From Betaproteobacteria bacterium (GTDB lineage Bacteria; Pseudomonadota; Gammaproteobacteria; Burkholderiales; SG8-41): 64,000 nt of DNA. A model generated the notes under the pieces. The model made no database searches, was not told where the DNA came from, and worked only from the letters and a program-made list of their open reading frames with translations. The stretch is from positions 1 through 64,000 of the forward strand of contig OMIN01000110.1 of the NCBI GenBank assembly GCA_900299145.1, read 5' to 3'. Below, piece after piece: positions 39,302 through 48,163 of this stretch; the stretch's first letter is position 1; each line of letters starts with the position of its first letter. The translations under genes and the position numbers were made by a program.

Positions 39302-40282
39302 TCAATCAATCCGTATATTCGTCTCGCGCGCGAGTTTGGCTTTTTTATCGAACTCGGTTTTGATGTACGCCGTGAATTCCTCCGGCGAGTTGCTGGCGGC
39401 AAGTTCGATGCCGCGTTCGAGGTAGCGTTTGCGCAGTTCGGGCAGGCGCGTGATGCGTGTGACTTCCGTCTGGATGCGGGTGAGCGCTTCGCGCGGCGTG
39501 CCGGCGGGGGCCATAAGGCCGTTGAAAGTGATTTCTTCGTAGCCCTTCAGGCCCGATTCGTCGATGGTCGGCACGTTGGGGAAGAGCGGTGAGCGGGTGA
39601 GGCTGGTGACGCCCAGCGCGCGCAGCCGGCCGGCGTCGATATACGGTTTGCCGGAACTCACCTGATCAAACATGAGCTGCACGTTGCCGGCAATGACGTC
39701 GATAATGGTCGCTGAATTGCCCTTGTACGGCACGTGCAGCATTTTGATGCCAGCCTGCATGCCGAGTAGTTCCGCCGCGATGTGCCCGGTACTGCCCGCG
39801 CCTGTCGCGCCGTAGGCGATCTGCCCCGGCCGCGCCTTGGCCAGCGTGATCAAGTCCTTCACGGTTCGCACCGGCAGCGTGGGCGTGACCACCAGCACCA
39901 TCGGCACCAGACACGTAAGCGTCACGCCGGTGAAATCCTTCAGCGCATCGTAGCCGGGGTTCTTCAGGAGCGACGGCACGGTGGCGAAGGTGTTGGCGAT
40001 TTTCAGCAGTGTGTAGCCGTCTGCCGGCGACTTGGCGACAAACTGCGTGCCGACCAGGCTGCTGGCGCCGGGCCGCGCCTCCACAATGACTTGCTGGCCG
40101 AAGGTTTCGGACATCGGCGCGGCAATCGCGCGCGCCACGATATCCAGATTGCCGCCCGCCGCCACCGGGACGATGATGCGGATGGGCTTGACCGGGTAGG
40201 CCTGCGCGTGCGCAGCGGGGGTGGCCGATGCGGCCCATGCAATCATTGCGGCGGCGCCCGCACGGGATAGGGATCGCTTCAC
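39302..40282 (-). CDS. TctC/Bug-family solute-binding protein (GTG start, AGGAGG upstream)
   Basis: YPVKPIRIIVPVAAGGNLDIVARAIAAPMSETFGQQVIVEARPGASSLVGTQFVAKSPADGYTLL. Confidence 0.95.
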   Translation of the reverse strand: MKRSLSRAGAAAMIAWAASATPAAHAQAYPVKPIRIIVPVAAGGNLDIVARAIAAPMSETFGQQVIVEARPGASSLVGTQFVAKSPADGYTLLKIANTFATVPSLLKNPGYDALKDFTGVTLTCLVPMVLVVTPTLPVRTVKDLITLAKARPGQIAYGATGAGSTGHIAAELLGMQAGIKMLHVPYKGNSATIIDVIAGNVQLMFDQVSSGKPYIDAGRLRALGVTSLTRSPLFPNVPTIDESGLKGYEEITFNGLMAPAGTPREALTRIQTEVTRITRLPELRKRYLERGIELAASNSPEEFTAYIKTEFDKKAKLARETNIRID

Positions 40283-40434
40283 TTCGCCTCCTGTTGTCCG
40301 AATTGCCATGATGACGTCCATGCTTTAATGCCACACTATAAGTCGCGGTACGGCGCGTGAAAACTGCCGCCCGAGGGACTGTAATTTTTCAATGCTGCGA
40401 GGGCGAGTGTAACATCCGCCTAACAGAGGGTTTC

Positions 40435-40462
40435 ATAACTATCTGTTTTTATTGATATTTTT
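40435..40462 (-). repeat. AT-rich dispersed element, copy 10
   Basis: ATAACTATCTGTTTTTATTGATATTTTT (plus strand). Confidence 0.85.
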
Positions 40463-40569
40463 GTTGATCACCCGTTACACCTGCAATACTTTGTTGCACA
40501 TCCGCGGTATGCCGCGCCGGGCGCCACGCGTTTTTGGAAGTGCTGGGCAATCACTTAAAGGAGCCTGCC

Positions 40570-41151
40570 ATGAAAGCGACCAAAACCGTGAAGTTTTTAA
40601 CCACTGCCACACTGCTGGCCGCTGCCACGTTGACCACGGCCACGCACGCCGACCCGCGCTGGGAGCGCGATGGCCGTGGCCCGCGCTTCAACGCGCCACC
40701 CGCCGCTGTTGTGCATGGCCGTCCGGTTGCGCAACCCGTGTTCCGGCATGTGCCGCCGCCGGTGCTGGTGTCGCATCGCCCCATGTATGCACCCGCGCCA
40801 GTGATCGTGCAACGGCCGGTGATCGTGGAACGCCCGGTGTATGTCGAGCGCCCCGTTTATGTTGAACAACCCGTATACGCGCCTTCGCCCGTGGCGTACC
40901 CGGAACCCGCGCCGGTGGCTTACCCCGAATCGGTCGTGTATCCGTCAGCCACGCCTGAACCGGTGTATGCGCCCGCGCCGGTTTACTACTCGCCGCCCGT
41001 TTCACGCGTTAACACGGAAGGTGCGATTGGCGGCGCGGTGGTCGGTGGCGTGATCGGCAACCTGATCGGCGGCAACGCCGGCCGCGACAGCCGCGGCCCT
41101 GGCACCGCCATTGGCGCCATCATCGGCGGCTTGATCGGCAGCGGGTTGTAG
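40570..41151 (+). CDS. Secreted Pro/Val-repeat protein with C-terminal glycine zipper
   Basis: Signal peptide, VIVERPVYVERPVYVEQPVYAPSPVAYPEPAPVAYPES repeats, then GAIGGAVVGGVIGNLIGGNAG...TAIGAIIGGLIGSG. Confidence 0.75.
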   Translation: MKATKTVKFLTTATLLAAATLTTATHADPRWERDGRGPRFNAPPAAVVHGRPVAQPVFRHVPPPVLVSHRPMYAPAPVIVQRPVIVERPVYVERPVYVEQPVYAPSPVAYPEPAPVAYPESVVYPSATPEPVYAPAPVYYSPPVSRVNTEGAIGGAVVGGVIGNLIGGNAGRDSRGPGTAIGAIIGGLIGSGL

Positions 41152-41180
41152 TCACTCACCGCAGTAGCCGGCTTTAAAGA

Positions 41181-41206
41181 GGGGCAGCTTCGGCTGCCCC
41201 CTTTTC
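41181..41206 (+). terminator. Rho-independent terminator with TTCG tetraloop
   Basis: GGGGCAGC-TTCG-GCTGCCCC followed by CTTTTC. Confidence 0.85.
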
Positions 41207-41216
41207 TATTCTTCCT

Positions 41217-41962
41217 TTACCTTTGCCCTGCCACCCGCATTTTCCACAGCTCCCACGGGCGATCCATATTCGCGTAATTTGCGGCATCCGCGCCGGCGGC
41301 TTCGGCATCGTTCAGGAAATTGATTTCGCCGCCGCCCGTCGCGGCAATCAGCCGCAGCGCCTCGGCCTGCAAGCGCGCATTTTGCTCGGCATATACCGCG
41401 CGATACACGACCTGCCGGATCGAATCACCCACGGCCACCGCGCCGTGCCCGCGCATCAGTGCAAACGCTGCGCCGCCCAGTGTGCGCGCAAACGCCACGC
41501 CCAATTGCGGCGTGCGGATCAGCATGTCAGTCGCCGGCCCGCCGGCATCTCGGATTTCAAAGTTCGGCACGCCACCCGCAAGAAAGCCGCTCATGTGCGA
41601 AATCGGCCGCAGTTTCGCGTTGGTCACGCCAAAGGGAATCACCGCCGGAGAATGATTGTGCACTACCGATTGCACGTCGGGGCGCGCGCGATACACCTCG
41701 CTGTGGATGAAGCGCTCAAGATACGGCTTGCGTCCCGATGTGCTGCTTTCATCCACCGGGTTGCCGTCCAGATCAAACACCATGATGTCCCCGGCCTTGA
41801 CCTTGCCCGGCGCGATGCTGCGTGACAGCAGAAATAAGTCCGGCCGCGTGGGATGGCGCACGCTGACGTGACCAAAGCCATCAACTACACCTTCGTTATA
41901 CAAAATATGATTGGCAGTGACGAGATCGTCGATCAGTTCTTCAATGCCGGCGTGTTCGGCCA
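41217..41962 (-). CDS. Class II aldolase/adducin-family protein
   Basis: LVTANHILYNEGVVDGFGHVSVRHPTRPDLFLLSRSIAPGKV...SEVYRARPDVQSVVHNHSPAVIPFGVT. Confidence 0.9.
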
Positions 41963-41980
41963 TGATGTTTCGCCAGTGTT

Positions 41981-42553
41981 CTAGTAGTCGAAGAAAACCG
42001 TTTCCTGCGGCCCTTGCAGATGCACATTCCATTGCAGCGTGCCATCCGGCGACTTGGCGGCTATCAACGTCCCGCGCCGCGCCGCGGGCACCAGATTCAG
42101 CACGGGGTCGGCGGCATTGGCCGCTTCATCCGGAAAGTAAATCCGCGTCATCAAATGCTTCAACAGCCCGCGCATGAAAATCACCACCGTGATATGCGGC
42201 GCCTGTTCGCGGCCTGGATGACCATCGGGGCCGGCTACCTTGCCGGGTTTCACCGTGGCGAGCCGGAAGCCGCCTTGCGCGTCCGCCAGCACGCGGCCGA
42301 AACCCCTGAAGTTGTCTTCGAGAAGCTTTTCCTGCGCGTCGTCGGGATGCGCGTATTTGCCGAACGAATTGGCCTGCCAGGTTTCGAGCACCGCGTCGGT
42401 CACCGGCAGGCCGTCGCCGTCGAAAATTCTGCCGGTGATTACCACGCGCTCACCTGCAATCCCCGCGGGCGCCACATCCGGCACGGCAGTGGTCTCGAAG
42501 CCGATGGACACAAACGGGCCGACGGTTTGCGCGGCGGTCAACAATAGACTCAT
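41981..42553 (-). CDS. pcaG: Protocatechuate 3,4-dioxygenase alpha subunit
   Basis: TAAQTVGPFVSIGF...RVVITGRIFDGDGLPVTDAVLETWQANSFGKYAHPDD; overlaps the beta-subunit gene by 4 bp. Confidence 0.9.
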   Translation of the reverse strand: MSLLLTAAQTVGPFVSIGFETTAVPDVAPAGIAGERVVITGRIFDGDGLPVTDAVLETWQANSFGKYAHPDDAQEKLLEDNFRGFGRVLADAQGGFRLATVKPGKVAGPDGHPGREQAPHITVVIFMRGLLKHLMTRIYFPDEAANAADPVLNLVPAARRGTLIAAKSPDGTLQWNVHLQGPQETVFFDY

Positions 42554-43269
42554 TTCTTGTTCTCTTGCGTTTCCATCGGTGTCGCGTCACGCCCGCGCAA
42601 AATGATATCGAAGCGATAGGCGATCGCGTATTCGGGCTGGGTGTTTTCCCAATCAAAGCTTGACACCAGCCGCGCGCGCGCCTTGTCGTCGGGCACGCTC
42701 AGGTACATCGGGTCGAACGCCAGCAAAGGATCGCCGGGAAAATACATCTGTGTCACCAGCCGCTGCGCAAAGCCCTGCCCAAACAGCGAAAAATGCAAAT
42801 GTGCGGGCCGCCACGCGTTATAGTGGTTACGCCACGGATACGCCCCCGGTTTGATGGTCTTGAAGCGGTAGTTGCCTTGTGCGTCCGTCAGCACGCGGCC
42901 GGCGCCGGTAAAGTTCGGATCAAGCGGTGCGTCGTGATTGTCGACCGGGTGCTTGTAACGCCCGGCGGCGTTGGCTTGCCACAACTCCACCAGTGCATTC
43001 GGCACCGGCCGGCCGCCTTCGTCGAGCAGGCGGCCCGACACGAACATGCGTTCACCCAGGGGTTCGCCCGCGTGCTGCGCGGTGAGATCCCACTCGCTGT
43101 CGGCCACATCGCTCGCGCAAAACAAAGGGCCGGTAATCTCCGATAGCGTTTGCGGAATCTGAACCAGCGGCTGCGTGGGCGCCCGCTTGACGGTGGAACG
43201 ATATGCCGGGAACAGAAAATCCGGTTGCGTGTTGAAATAAGATTTACGGTAGGGGTTGGGATTACTCAT
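42550..43269 (-). CDS. pcaH: Protocatechuate 3,4-dioxygenase beta subunit
   Basis: TGPLFCASDVADSEWDLTAQHAGEPLGERMFVSGRLLDEGGRPVPNALVELWQANAAGRYKHPVDNHDAPLDPNFTGAGRVLTD...WRNHYNAWRPAHLHFSLFG. Confidence 0.93.
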   Translation of the reverse strand: MSNPNPYRKSYFNTQPDFLFPAYRSTVKRAPTQPLVQIPQTLSEITGPLFCASDVADSEWDLTAQHAGEPLGERMFVSGRLLDEGGRPVPNALVELWQANAAGRYKHPVDNHDAPLDPNFTGAGRVLTDAQGNYRFKTIKPGAYPWRNHYNAWRPAHLHFSLFGQGFAQRLVTQMYFPGDPLLAFDPMYLSVPDDKARARLVSSFDWENTQPEYAIAYRFDIILRGRDATPMETQENKK

Positions 43270-43298
43270 GCGGAGCAACTCTGTTCCTGATCGGGTTT

Positions 43299-43384
43299 TG
43301 TAGCCCGTATGAAGCAAAGCGTAATACGGGAAACTGTTTCTGCATTAGCGTTCCCGTATTGCGCTTTGCTCCATACGGGCTACA
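43299..43384. repeat. Long inverted repeat of the TGTAGCCCGTATGAAGCAAAGCGTAATACGGGAA type
   Basis: TGTAGCCCGTATGAAGCAAAGCGTAATACGGGAA ... TTCCCGTATTGCGCTTTGCTCCATACGGGCTACA. Confidence 0.85.
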
Positions 43385-43392
43385 GGTTACTG

Positions 43393-43578
43393 CTAAGCAT
43401 CCGACGCCAGCTTGCCGCCCGACGCCCAATCCGATTTCTTGATGTCCTCGAAAATAATGTCCACGGCTTCAGGCGCGCATTTGAGTGTGCGTGCTGTCTC
43501 GGCGGTCACGGCTTTGACGAATTCGCGCTTTTGTTCAATGGTGCGGCCTTCGTAAAGGCTGACGTGGATGAGTGGCAT
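43393..43578 (-). CDS. 4-oxalocrotonate tautomerase-family protein
   Basis: MPLIHVSLYEGRTIEQKREFVKAVTAETARTLKCAPEAVDIIFEDIKKSDWASGG; Pro-1 present. Confidence 0.9.
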   Translation of the reverse strand: MPLIHVSLYEGRTIEQKREFVKAVTAETARTLKCAPEAVDIIFEDIKKSDWASGGKLASDA

Positions 43579-43666
43579 GCTGGCTCCCAGTGAATTGAAA
43601 ATTGAGAAAACAGGCGGCGCCATAGCTACCGAAGTACTGCAGTACTGAACGCGCCGACGCGGGAAT

Positions 43667-43699
43667 GTAGCCCGCGTGAGCCATCGCGTCAAACGGGAT
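43667..43699. repeat. Diverged single arm of the same TGTAGCCCG... repeat
   Basis: TGTAGCCCGCGTGAGCCATCGCGTCAAACGGGAT aligns with the 43299 arm. Confidence 0.55.
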
Positions 43700-43745
43700 G
43701 CGCGGCGGCGCTCAACCCCGTTTGCCTTCGCCAGAAAGCCGTGAA

Positions 43746-44177
43746 CTACGCCAGCACCTGAGACATCTGCTCCTGACGCAGAATTTCGAACACAAACGAT
43801 TCGAGCTCCGGCCCCATGGCGTCGCGCACGGAGATCATGCCGACAGGACGGCCATTTTCGGCCACCGGCACGTGGCGAAAGCGCCCAGTGTGCATGATTT
43901 CCAGGGCCGCATTGAATGTCGCATCGGGGCCCAGCGTGCGCGGGTTCGCGGTCATCACGTCGGCGAGTGTAGTGGCGGCGGCATCGCGGCCCTCGGCCAC
44001 CACGCGATTCAGGGCATCGCGCTCGGTGAAAATGCCAACGAGAAAGCCATGTTCCACCACCATGATCGCGCCGACCCGCTGCTGTTTCATCACCCGCGCG
44101 GCTTCGCGCACGCGCATGCTCGCGGGCGCGGTGACGGGCTGCTGATTCTGAATGACGTCGCGTATCGTGCGTTCCAT
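43746..44177 (-). CDS. CBS-domain pair protein
   Basis: AARVMKQQRVGAIMVVEHGFLVGIFTERDALNRVVAEGRDAAATTLADVMTANPRTLGPDATFNAALEIMHTGRFRHVPVAENGRPVGMISVRD. Confidence 0.92.
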   Translation of the reverse strand: MERTIRDVIQNQQPVTAPASMRVREAARVMKQQRVGAIMVVEHGFLVGIFTERDALNRVVAEGRDAAATTLADVMTANPRTLGPDATFNAALEIMHTGRFRHVPVAENGRPVGMISVRDAMGPELESFVFEILRQEQMSQVLA

Positions 44178-44386
44178 GATGGCTCTCCGAAGTTAAAGTT
44201 CGTTGGTCCAGCGGTGGTCACAGCGTTTGCCTTGCCTGCAGCGTGTACTTTCTAGCTGCAATTTCATGCTACGCGCGCATGACACACCGGTCAAACAAAA
44301 GGTTTTTCCGCGACACGTGAGCGATTATTATGTGGGCAAGCCGCCATGCACTTTTTTCGTTCACGCCAAGGCATCAGTCCGTCGCT

Positions 44387-45379
44387 ATGAATATCAAAGC
44401 AAGTATTTGTTTTTATTCAATAATTTGTGCCGCGACGAACGCGCTATGCGCTGGCCCCGCCTACGCGCAGCGCACCACCGTGGAGCCGGCATTTCCAGCG
44501 AAGCCGATCCGCTTCATTGTGCCGCAGGCAACCGGCGGCAGTAACGATACGCTGGGGCGTTTGATGGGCCACCATTTGTCGGAGCGTCTCGGCAAGCAGG
44601 TCGTGATCGATAACCGCCCCGGCGCCGACGGCATTATCGGCACTGAAATCGCGGCGCGGGCGGCCGCTGACGGCCACACCTGGCTGATGGCCTCAGGCGC
44701 TTACGCGATGAACGCCGCCGTGCGCAAAATGCCTTACGATCCCGCCACCGCGTTCGCGTGGTTCGCGCTGCTCGGCAACGGGCCGTCGGTGTTGGTGACG
44801 CATCCGTCGATACCGGTGACTTCGGTAAAAGACATCATCGCGCTGGGCAAGGCCAAGCCCGGCTACTTCACCATGGCCTCGGCCGGCGGTTATCAGCATT
44901 TCGTGTCGGAGCTTTTTCGCGGCCTGTCCGGCATTGATATGGCGATCGTGCTGTATCGCGGCGGATTTCCGGCACTGCTCGACGTGATGAGCGGGCAGGC
45001 ACATCTGCTGCTCGGCTCGTTCGTCACCTCCAACACGCACATACGTTCAGGCAAGGTCAAAGCCATTGCCACCTGCGGCGCGCGGCGCACACCGCTCCTG
45101 CCCGATTTGCCGACCATTGCCGAATCCGGCCTGCCCGGTTATGACGCGTCGAATTATTGGGCCATCGGCAGTGCTACTGGCACGCCGCCCGCGGTCATCA
45201 CCCGCGTGAGCAACGACATTGGCGCTATCTTGAAGCTGCCGGAAACGCAAAAACGCTTCACACTCGAAGGCGCAGAAGCCGAATTCAAACCGTCAGCCGA
45301 GGCGGATAAATTCCTCAAGGCGGACATCGTCAAATGGGCGCGTGTCGCGCGGGAAGCGCGCATGGCCAGCGATAAATAA
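44387..45379 (+). CDS. TctC/Bug-family solute-binding protein; signal peptide coding region contains the dispersed AT-rich element
   Basis: MNIKASICFYSIICAATNALCAGPAYAQRTTVEPAFPAKPIRFIVPQATGGSNDTLGRLMGHHLSERLGKQVVIDNRPGADGIIGTEIAARAAADGHTWL. Confidence 0.93.
   Translation: MNIKASICFYSIICAATNALCAGPAYAQRTTVEPAFPAKPIRFIVPQATGGSNDTLGRLMGHHLSERLGKQVVIDNRPGADGIIGTEIAARAAADGHTWLMASGAYAMNAAVRKMPYDPATAFAWFALLGNGPSVLVTHPSIPVTSVKDIIALGKAKPGYFTMASAGGYQHFVSELFRGLSGIDMAIVLYRGGFPALLDVMSGQAHLLLGSFVTSNTHIRSGKVKAIATCGARRTPLLPDLPTIAESGLPGYDASNYWAIGSATGTPPAVITRVSNDIGAILKLPETQKRFTLEGAEAEFKPSAEADKFLKADIVKWARVAREARMASDK
44400..44426 (-). repeat. AT-rich dispersed element, copy 11 (inside a Bug signal-peptide coding region)
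   Basis: CAAGTATTTGTTTTTATTCAATAATTT (plus strand). Confidence 0.85.
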
Positions 45380-45468
45380 ACGAAAGTAAGCGCGGGGATT
45401 GCCGCATGCGGGCGAACCGGATTATCCTGCCTGCTGCACAACCCAGGTAACCACAGGTTAAATCCGTC

Positions 45469-45831
45469 ATGAGCGACACAACCAAACTACCCTCCGACAT
45501 CGGCGGCGAACACGCCGGGCCGGTGGACACGCTTGACCACGGCATGCGGCACTGGGAGCGGCAGGCCAACGCCTTTCGCTCCGTGGTGCAAATGACCAAA
45601 CTCACCTGCACCGATGAGCTGCGGCGTGCCGCCGAGGAACTCGGCAGCCGTTACAAGGATATGGAATATTTCGAGATCACCACCAGCGCCATGCGCACGG
45701 TGCTGCTCGAAAAAGGCGTGTTCACCGAGCAGGAACTTCAGGCCAAGATGGCCGAAGTGCGCGCGCGATTTAACGTGCCTGATGAAATGGAATCGCCGGT
45801 GAAGAAGGGCGCCAGCATGGTGCAGAAATGA
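45469..45831 (+). CDS. Nitrile hydratase beta-subunit N-terminal-domain protein (split beta; three-subunit NHase/thiocyanate hydrolase-like)
   Basis: HGMRHWERQANAFRSVVQ...LGSRYKDMEYFEITTSAMRTVLLEKGVFTEQELQAKMAEV; ATGA overlap with the next ORF. Confidence 0.7.
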   Translation: MSDTTKLPSDIGGEHAGPVDTLDHGMRHWERQANAFRSVVQMTKLTCTDELRRAAEELGSRYKDMEYFEITTSAMRTVLLEKGVFTEQELQAKMAEVRARFNVPDEMESPVKKGASMVQK

Positions 45832-46160
45832 GCGCGGATTTTTCCTTCAAGTCGACCTACGCGCCCGCGCCGGTGCGTCGCTATAACGTTGGTGACAAAG
45901 TCACCGTCAAGCGCGCGTTCCCGCCGGGCCATCGCCGCACGCCGCAATACATCCGCGGCAAGCAGGGCGTGATCGAGCGCATTTGCGGCGCGTATCCGAA
46001 TCCGGAAGAGCTCGCCTACGGCTTTGACGGCAAACCGGAAAAGGTGCTCTACCGCGTGCGCTTCGCGCAATCGCACGTGTGGCCGGGATACGCGGGGCCG
46101 GCGAATGATGTGATCGAGATGGAAGTTTATGAGCACTGGCTGGAGCCGGTGAAGGGCTAA
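45828..46160 (+). CDS. Nitrile hydratase beta-subunit C-terminal (SH3-like) domain protein
   Basis: RRYNVGDKVTVKRAFPPGHRRTPQYIRGKQGVIERICGAYPNPEELAYG...LYRVRFAQSHVWP...DVIEMEVYEHWLEPV. Confidence 0.85.
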   Translation: MSADFSFKSTYAPAPVRRYNVGDKVTVKRAFPPGHRRTPQYIRGKQGVIERICGAYPNPEELAYGFDGKPEKVLYRVRFAQSHVWPGYAGPANDVIEMEVYEHWLEPVKG

Positions 46161-46191
46161 ACGTTTTTGAACCTGACATGAAGGCGCCAAC

Positions 46192-46881
46192 ATGACCAAT
46201 CCCACCCACGACTACTACGCCCGTTCACATCACGATCATGATCATGCGCACGACCATGATCACGATGACCACAAGGTTCCCAACCCGGCCAACGAGCACG
46301 ACAATGGCCCGCCCGGTGAGTATGAAATCATGAGCCGCGCCATGCAGGAACTGCTCGAGCAAAAAGGCCTGATTACCGCCGAGCAGGTGGCCAAGCGCAT
46401 GGAGCAGTTCGACGAGGAGTTTCCGTATCGCGGCGCGCAAATTGTGGCGCGCGCCTGGACAGACCCCGCTTACAAGCAGCGGCTGCTCGACGATGGCCGC
46501 GCGGCGTGCGCCGAGGCTGGCGTGATGCTTGAGGCCGAACGGCTGATCGCCGTGGAAAACACGCCTGCGGTGCATAACGTCATCGTGTGCACGCTGTGCT
46601 CGTGCTATCCGCGTTCGCTGCTCGGCATGCCGCCCACCTGGTATAAGAGCCGCAACTACCGTTCGCGCGTGGTGTTCGAGCCGCGAACCGTGCTGCGTGA
46701 ATTCGGCACAGTGCTGCCCGACAGCGTGACCGTGCGCGTGCACGACTCCAACGCCGACATGCGCTATCTGGTGGTGCCGATGCGCCCCGCCGGCACCGAC
46801 GGCTGGAGTATTGAGCGTCTGGCGGGGTTGATTTCGCGCGATATGCTGGTGGGCGTGACCGTGCCCAAATTGCCTGCATAA
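46192..46881 (+). CDS. Nitrile hydratase alpha-like subunit, Co-type CTLCSC motif, His/Asp-rich N-terminus
   Basis: VIVCTLCSCYPRSLLGMPPTWYKSRNYRSRVVFEPRTVLREFGTVLPD; N-terminus SHHDHDHAHDHDHDDH. Confidence 0.88.
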   Translation: MTNPTHDYYARSHHDHDHAHDHDHDDHKVPNPANEHDNGPPGEYEIMSRAMQELLEQKGLITAEQVAKRMEQFDEEFPYRGAQIVARAWTDPAYKQRLLDDGRAACAEAGVMLEAERLIAVENTPAVHNVIVCTLCSCYPRSLLGMPPTWYKSRNYRSRVVFEPRTVLREFGTVLPDSVTVRVHDSNADMRYLVVPMRPAGTDGWSIERLAGLISRDMLVGVTVPKLPA

Positions 46882-46882
46882 A

Positions 46883-46906
46883 AATCAATAAAAACAAATA
46901 CTTATA
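46883..46906 (+). repeat. AT-rich dispersed element, copy 12
   Basis: AATCAATAAAAACAAATACTTATA immediately before the ATG at 46907. Confidence 0.85.
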
Positions 46907-48103
46907 ATGAATCCTGCACCGCGGCTGGACACAGCTTGGGCCGCCAGATTGGTGGCTGCGTGGGATGGCAGCGGCCTACATCGGATGTGCACGCCGGGCG
47001 ATTTCGCCAGCGGCGCGTGGCTGGAGGCCGAAGCCGCACGCAGCGGCGCTGCGGTCTTGCGCATGCCCGTGCCCACGCAGCGCACCGTCATCCACGAGGC
47101 GTTTCTCGAATGCGCGGGCCATCGCATTGACGGCTTGCCAATGTTCGACGCGCCGTCGATTGCAGAGATGTCGGGCGCGCTTTGTACCAGTGGCGCTGTT
47201 AGCGCCGGTAGCACAAGTGGTTCAAATGGAACCATCGGTTACGCCGAGTTTCCGCCCAACGCGGCCTCGATCAAAGGCCAGCCGCTGGAAAAGCTGCGGC
47301 GCGCCACACAACATCAGGCGCTGGTCGTGGCCACGCGCGTGAGCGGTGATTCGCTCGCGCCGATCAACGCGCAATTTTTCAACACGCCCTTCGGCCCGCC
47401 CGTGCTGCTGGTGGCTGGCATGCATCACGAATTGCTCGCCGGCCTTGCGGCCCGGCAAACGCCCGCGCGGCTCGTGAGCCACTACACGCGCGATGCGATG
47501 GACTCCTTCAACGTGGAAGCGCAAGTCGCTGGAGCCGGAAGTGGCGCGGCGCCACTGGCCATCGTCACACCGCGCACGGGCTGGTGGGAATCCACTGCCG
47601 AACGCGCCGGCGGCATCGTGGCCTGGCTCGCCGCGCTGGATGCCGCAGCGCAACTCAAACGCAGCGCCGCCCTAAAGCGCGACGTCGTGGCGTGGGCCAC
47701 CTGCGGCCACGAACTGGGCCACATCGGCTTGCAGGAACTCACGCGGCTAAACGGGCCCACCGTTACCGCTGCAAAATACTGGCTGCATCTGGGCGCGAAT
47801 CTCGGCGGCGCGGGGAATCTCACCATGATGGTGCGCGCGACCGTCAAGGCCGACGCCGAAGCCTTGCGCGATCTGCTGGTGGCCGAAGGCTATCCCGCAC
47901 AGCACATCCTGGTTGAACCCGACAGCAAACTCTCCGGCGAAGGCCACGACTTGCATCACCTTGGCGCGAAAGTCATGTCGCTCGCCGGCAGCAATGGGCA
48001 TTTTCATGCGGCGAGTGACCGATGGCCCGGCAACGTCAACGCGGCGGGCATCGCCAGCATCTCGCGCGCGGTGGCGCGGTGGGTGGCTGTGCAGGTGACG
48101 TAA
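46907..48103 (+). CDS. M28-like aminopeptidase/hydrolase
   Basis: IVTPRTGWWESTAERAGGIVAWLAALD...VAWATCGHELGHIGLQEL...GSNGHFHAASDRWPGNVNAAGI. Confidence 0.5.
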   Translation: MNPAPRLDTAWAARLVAAWDGSGLHRMCTPGDFASGAWLEAEAARSGAAVLRMPVPTQRTVIHEAFLECAGHRIDGLPMFDAPSIAEMSGALCTSGAVSAGSTSGSNGTIGYAEFPPNAASIKGQPLEKLRRATQHQALVVATRVSGDSLAPINAQFFNTPFGPPVLLVAGMHHELLAGLAARQTPARLVSHYTRDAMDSFNVEAQVAGAGSGAAPLAIVTPRTGWWESTAERAGGIVAWLAALDAAAQLKRSAALKRDVVAWATCGHELGHIGLQELTRLNGPTVTAAKYWLHLGANLGGAGNLTMMVRATVKADAEALRDLLVAEGYPAQHILVEPDSKLSGEGHDLHHLGAKVMSLAGSNGHFHAASDRWPGNVNAAGIASISRAVARWVAVQVT

Positions 48104-48163
48104 GCCCGGGATGGAACAAGGGGAGCTTATGGCCTCTGCGTGAGGAGGGACAAGGCGTCAGTC

